From Paragordius varius (Eukaryota > Nematomorpha), in NCBI GenBank assembly GCA_964247055.1, contig OZ176051.1:9238001-9302000 (forward strand): a stretch of DNA of 64,000 nt. Direction: 5' to 3'. Numbering within the stretch: the stretch's first letter is position 1; the number at the start of each line of letters is the position of its first letter. Of this stretch, positions 60,477 through 64,000 are shown one piece after another. The notes beneath the pieces were generated by a model. It did no database searches and was not told the DNA's origin. It saw only the letters and a list, made by a program, of their open reading frames with translations. The position numbers were made by a program, and so were the translations under genes.

Positions 60477-62748
60477 TAGAGTGACCAGACGTCCCGCTTT
60501 TCACTTTGTCCAGCGTCCCGCTACGTTTTTAAAATTTCCCGCTTTTTCACGATTATATAAGAAAATTTTTTTTTAAATACATTTAAATTTTTTATAAAAT
60601 TTTTTTTTATCAGTTTAAATTTTTTATCATTAGTTATCTTCAAAATCATCAATTTTATACAAAAAATTTTATTTTTAAATAAAAATTATTTATTTTTTTC
60701 GAATTTAAATCATATGATTATACTCCTCGCTTCCTACTCCTACTGCCAACATTATCAAAAAGACAAATTAATACCACAAATCGGCAGCTAATACGTTTAC
60801 TCCAGAAAATTAGGGTAATATGATATTATACTAAGTTAAAAAATATGAGTACAAAAAGAGGTTTAAATTCAACGATGAATTAAAGAAAAAATTTCCTTTT
60901 ATCAAAAAAACGAAGAATGAATCATTTGTTAAATGTTCATTATGCGAGGGGGAATTCACCCTAGCACATGGCGGCAAGCATGATATTACAAAGCATATGG
61001 AAACACAGAAACATAAAATGTTGATATGGCGGTATTATCTTACAAAACGAGCGATTTTTATCAAAAAAACCGCTTTTGGAGAGGAAGAAAAGAATTTGGC
61101 ACTAGCCGAAGGCGTTTTATCTTTTTACGCCGTTAATCACAATCATTGATTTAGATCTATGGATTGTATCTCACAGGTTATTCGTACCCTATTCAATAAA
61201 AAATTTACATGTGCCCGTACAAAGGCTGAAGCCATTGTATGTAATGTCCTTTCGCCGCATGCATTTTCTGAAATACAAAAATATTTGCTGAGGAAACAAT
61301 ATTATTTTCCACTTTAATAAGATATTTTGATCCAGAAACTGGAGTAAAAATAATTTTAGATTTTATTTATCTACCCGGTGAAAATTCCGATATAATTTTT
61401 ACTTCAATAATAAATATAGAAAAAAATAATTTAAAAGTCAAAATCATCGCATATTGGCTGACAACACCAATACGAACTTTAGTGGAAAAGCAAGGAGGGG
61501 AACAAAAAATATTTTTCATAAATTAGCAGATAATCTTAATCAAAACATTATTGGCGTTGGGTGTGCAGCGCTATTACAAAACGCTAATCAAAATGTAGTT
61601 GTTGAAGTATATTCCTATTTTTATATATACACGGTGAATTCTGTGAAAATGCAGAAGTTCGAATGTCAAAAATGCTTGGATATTGAAAAACTAGTTGGTT
61701 GCTCTTCTGCCAGCTATCGAAGGAATTTTAAAAATGTATGATCCTTTAAAATCCTATTTTTTATCACAGGACAAATGTCCTACAACTTTGGAAAAGTTTT
61801 TTGAAAGTGATTCTTCAAAAATATGGTTAGAATTCTTACATCAAGCTTCTCTCTTTCAAAATGTTATTAAATTGATAGAAGGAGAATTTCGGCAATCGAA
61901 GTAGCCAATGAAGTTAGTAACCTAAAATTCCAATCTTAAGAAAGGTTAGAAAATAATTTTATACCATTAACCATCGGCAATATTATAAATAATTTTAAAA
62001 AAACTAGGCTTAATAAATCGTCAAAATATCCTGTACTATATAAAAATTTATACAAACTGTAAAGATATTTGGAAGACTGGACGGTGCAATTTAATTAAAT
62101 TGATCATTTTCATTGGATAACATTCAAACCAGAATTTAATTGGTGCGATGTTCAAAAATCATTTGATTACAACTGCATCTCCCAAAAATTCCCTAAAATC
62201 AATCTTTCAGAAAATGATCTTTTTTCTGAAGAATCATTAGTTAAAAAATATATAAATAAAAAACTTAAATTATGGACTAAGAAAAAATACAGTAGAAAAA
62301 TAATGGTTAGAAATATTTCATCATTTTGAAACAAACTATGTTCCATTAATATTATAAAAATGGTGGAATTGCACAATCTTTACCTGGAACCAACGCTGCT
62401 ACTGAGCGCTTTTTTTTCCACAGTAAATCAGGTGTGGACATCGGTAAAATCAAATTTAAATGTGGAAACTTTAAAGGCCATTTTATGTGTCAAATATAAT
62501 TTGACAAATTCTTGTGAAGACTTCTACAATATTTTAAAAAATGATGACAATCTGCTAAAACGCATTCACTCAAATAAAAAATATACCAAAGAATATGTTT
62601 TTTTATATTTATAATGTATTTGTGTTAAAAATAAATAAGTATTAAAATAAATTTTTGTATAAAATTTTTTGGTGGTAACCCTTCCCCCCCATGCCCCCCC
62701 TTTTTCAGATTTGTCCCGCTTTTTTCTTCAAAAAATCTGGTCACCCTA
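60477..62748 (+). mobile_element. hAT transposon family A, copy 3, decayed
   Basis: Ends TAGAGTGACCAG (60477) and CTGGTCACCCTA (to 62748); flanks TGTATGTG and GTTATGTG agree at six of eight positions. Transposase remnants on + from 60845 (ATGAGTACAAAAAGAGG) to the hATC region (62380-62600) contain many frameshifts but preserve the zinc finger better than copy 2. Confidence 0.85.
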
Positions 62749-63048
62749 GTTATGTGGCAAGTAATGTTAAGAATAAATTTTTTTTCCATTTTATTTAATT
62801 ACTATTATATTGACATAGAGTACTATTTTAATTATATTTTCAAGCGTAGTGCTCGCCTATAATATATTTTAAAAACGGCTCCCCTCCAAAAAAGGTTGAT
62901 CCCTGTAAGGTAAATAAAATCTTGGCGAGAAAAAATCAAAGGTATAAAGTGCAATGTGAATTGAGGCGTAATATTTAATCAAAAGCCAAATCCCGTACTT
63001 ATCTTATAATTATAATAAAATATGAGATGTGTTTTTATTAAATTTATA

Positions 63049-63244
63049 TTAAAGTTTTAACACCTCGTATACTTGATTAGCTACTAAGCTTGGCAAAGAA
63101 GGTAAATAACCATTAAAATATCTGGTACACAAAAATTGACATAACTCCAAATCTATTTGTGTATATTTTGGAGAAACTAATAATAGTAGTTTGTTGTCAG
63201 ATTCATCACATCTCAAATCGAGAGACCAACTCATGTTGTATCCT
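63049..63244 (-). CDS. Terminal exon of unidentified gene
   Basis: Minus-strand ORF ending in TAA, reading GYNMSWSLDLRCDESDNKLL, then LVSPKYTQIDLELCQFLC and a C-terminus YLPSLPSLVANQVYEVLKL. A splice acceptor fits at 63245-63246. The composition is protein-like, not low-complexity, and a polyadenylation signal (TTTATT, 63034-63039) follows. I do not recognise the family. It may be a last exon of the gene that also contains 63541-63746, used alternatively, or a separate gene. Confidence 0.45.
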
Positions 63245-63540
63245 CTAACTAATATTGTGTTATCGAACACAATACTATATTATTTTAAATATTCATATGC
63301 CCATTTTAATTCAACATTTAGGGTCGAAATCATTTTACTTTAAAATATATACATTTCATGGATAATGTTGTAAAACGGTGATAAATAAAACCTATTTTAT
63401 CAATATTTTCGACTCTATAATGTAAGGTGCGTACATTCATTTATTAATTTAGTATTATTTCAAATGTAATGAAAAAACTAGTGTGTTTGGGAAAAAAACT
63501 AAATATATATGATTATATAATTGATGCATATTCCAATTTT

Positions 63541-63746
63541 TTAATTTCGAATTCGATTGGACCATGCACCATATGCTCGAAGATAATCGTTATAGCTATT
63601 AAAATCATTGGGGTTCGGACGTCCAATATTTAGGTCTCCTTGTTGGCGATATGCCCAATCATTGTGAGCTCTAACGTAATCATTATGATTGGCGAAATCC
63701 CTAGGGTTCGGAGCACGAGCTGCAGCACCATTTCCACCACTTGATA
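63541..63746 (-). CDS. Terminal exon encoding duplicated NPxDFxxxNDYxRAxxxW motif
   Basis: Minus strand; acceptor AG at 63747-63748, stop TAA at 63541-63543, polyadenylation signal 63440-63445. The 67 or so residues start with a Gly/Ala-rich stretch (SSGGNGAAARA) and contain two copies of a ~32-residue repeat: RAPNPRDFANHNDYVRAHND then RPNPNDFNSYNDYLRAYGAW, ending SNRIRN. The repeat is rich in Asn, Asp, Tyr and Arg. Upstream exons probably lie right of the window. Function unknown; it looks like a secreted or structural repeat protein, which is inference from composition only. Confidence 0.6.
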
Positions 63747-64000
63747 CTATTTATTTTTAGGTATATATGCAAAACTAAGAAGACAAACATTGAAAATAAA
63801 CGACTATAATATTTTTGTAAAAAATTATAGTTTTTTTATAATTAATATATATAAAAGCTTAATGCGTTCAAAAGAAAGTGACAAGTTTAAAAGTTTTATG
63901 CAAAATTAATAATCTTTTTAACAGATTATTTTTCACTCATTCATCTAATCGACTTGAAAAGGAATCTTCTTTTGTGGATTCAAAACTAGTACTTTTGTGA
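63747..64000. other. Intron or upstream sequence of the minus-strand gene
   Basis: AT-rich, no exon recognised up to the window edge. Confidence 0.4.

Larger units (their letters stand above)
56376..62905. mobile_element. Older hAT-like element enclosing two family A copies
   Basis: Left end CAGGAGTCGGCAAAGTGCTC (56376) and right end GGTTGATCCCTG (to 62905) resemble worn hAT termini of the CAGGGGTCGGCAAAC type. Between the two family A insertions, at about 60050-60290, remnants of a zinc finger (PLCLICKKRVC) and KSLELQQKLSKKI resemble a GTF2IRD2-like hAT transposase N-terminus. The 8-bp flanks do not match (TTCTAGAG, TAAGGTAA), so the outer borders are uncertain. Confidence 0.4.

Overview
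The window is AT-rich animal nuclear DNA. It holds four recognisable spliced genes and a small unassigned repeat-protein exon, embedded in many nested transposable elements. The recognised set is a GCK-III (MST/STK24-25-26 type) kinase, a secreted serpin, the Paf1-complex subunit RTF1 and a SIRT2-type sirtuin. Together with hAT, mariner, LINE and hammerhead-bearing elements this points to a metazoan. Several introns are only 23-26 nt long, beside others of 0.1-1.7 kb. Such tiny introns are known from dicyemids and a few other reduced or parasitic lineages, but the species cannot be named from sequence alone. Stop codons are standard.

Layout. 1-9.4 kb (+): the 3' part of the kinase gene, 14 exons, with an Asn/Gln-rich tail far longer than in the family; its introns carry MITEs and palindromes. 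9.4-16 kb: a decayed hAT element (family A) interrupted by three later insertions: a satellite-like block, a 765-bp element with 11-bp target-site duplications carrying two inverted hammerhead ribozyme motifs, and a 1.1-kb foldback element. 16.6-18.0 kb (-): a three-exon serpin. 18.5-25.8 kb: a hAT MITE, then a decayed LINE split by a nearly intact hAT (family B). 26.0-35.2 kb (+): RTF1, 19 exons, the first three introns being 24, 23 and 23 nt. 35.4-43.5 kb: hAT fragments, a GC-rich hAT MITE, a foldback element, a decayed hAT (family C) and diverged direct repeats. 43.6-47.8 kb (+): SIRT2, nine exons, with 23- and 26-nt introns and an insertion of about 110 residues inside the zinc module. 48.4-50.7 kb: a mariner fossil. 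50.7-54.6 kb: an array of ~300-bp repeats split by a second family C hAT in the opposite orientation. 54.6-56.3 kb: a MITE and a minisatellite. 56.4-62.9 kb: an older hAT-like element that appears to enclose two more family A copies. 63.0-63.8 kb (-): two terminal exons, one encoding a duplicated Asn/Asp/Tyr-rich motif.

The host genes do not form a functional cluster. They are ordinary signalling, chromatin/transcription and secreted-inhibitor-fold genes. Exon phases were checked by hand for all four and are consistent; coordinates rest on GT-AG rules, reading-frame continuity and homology known to me, not on transcripts. The most notable features are the ultrashort introns and the inverted pair of hammerhead ribozyme motifs.
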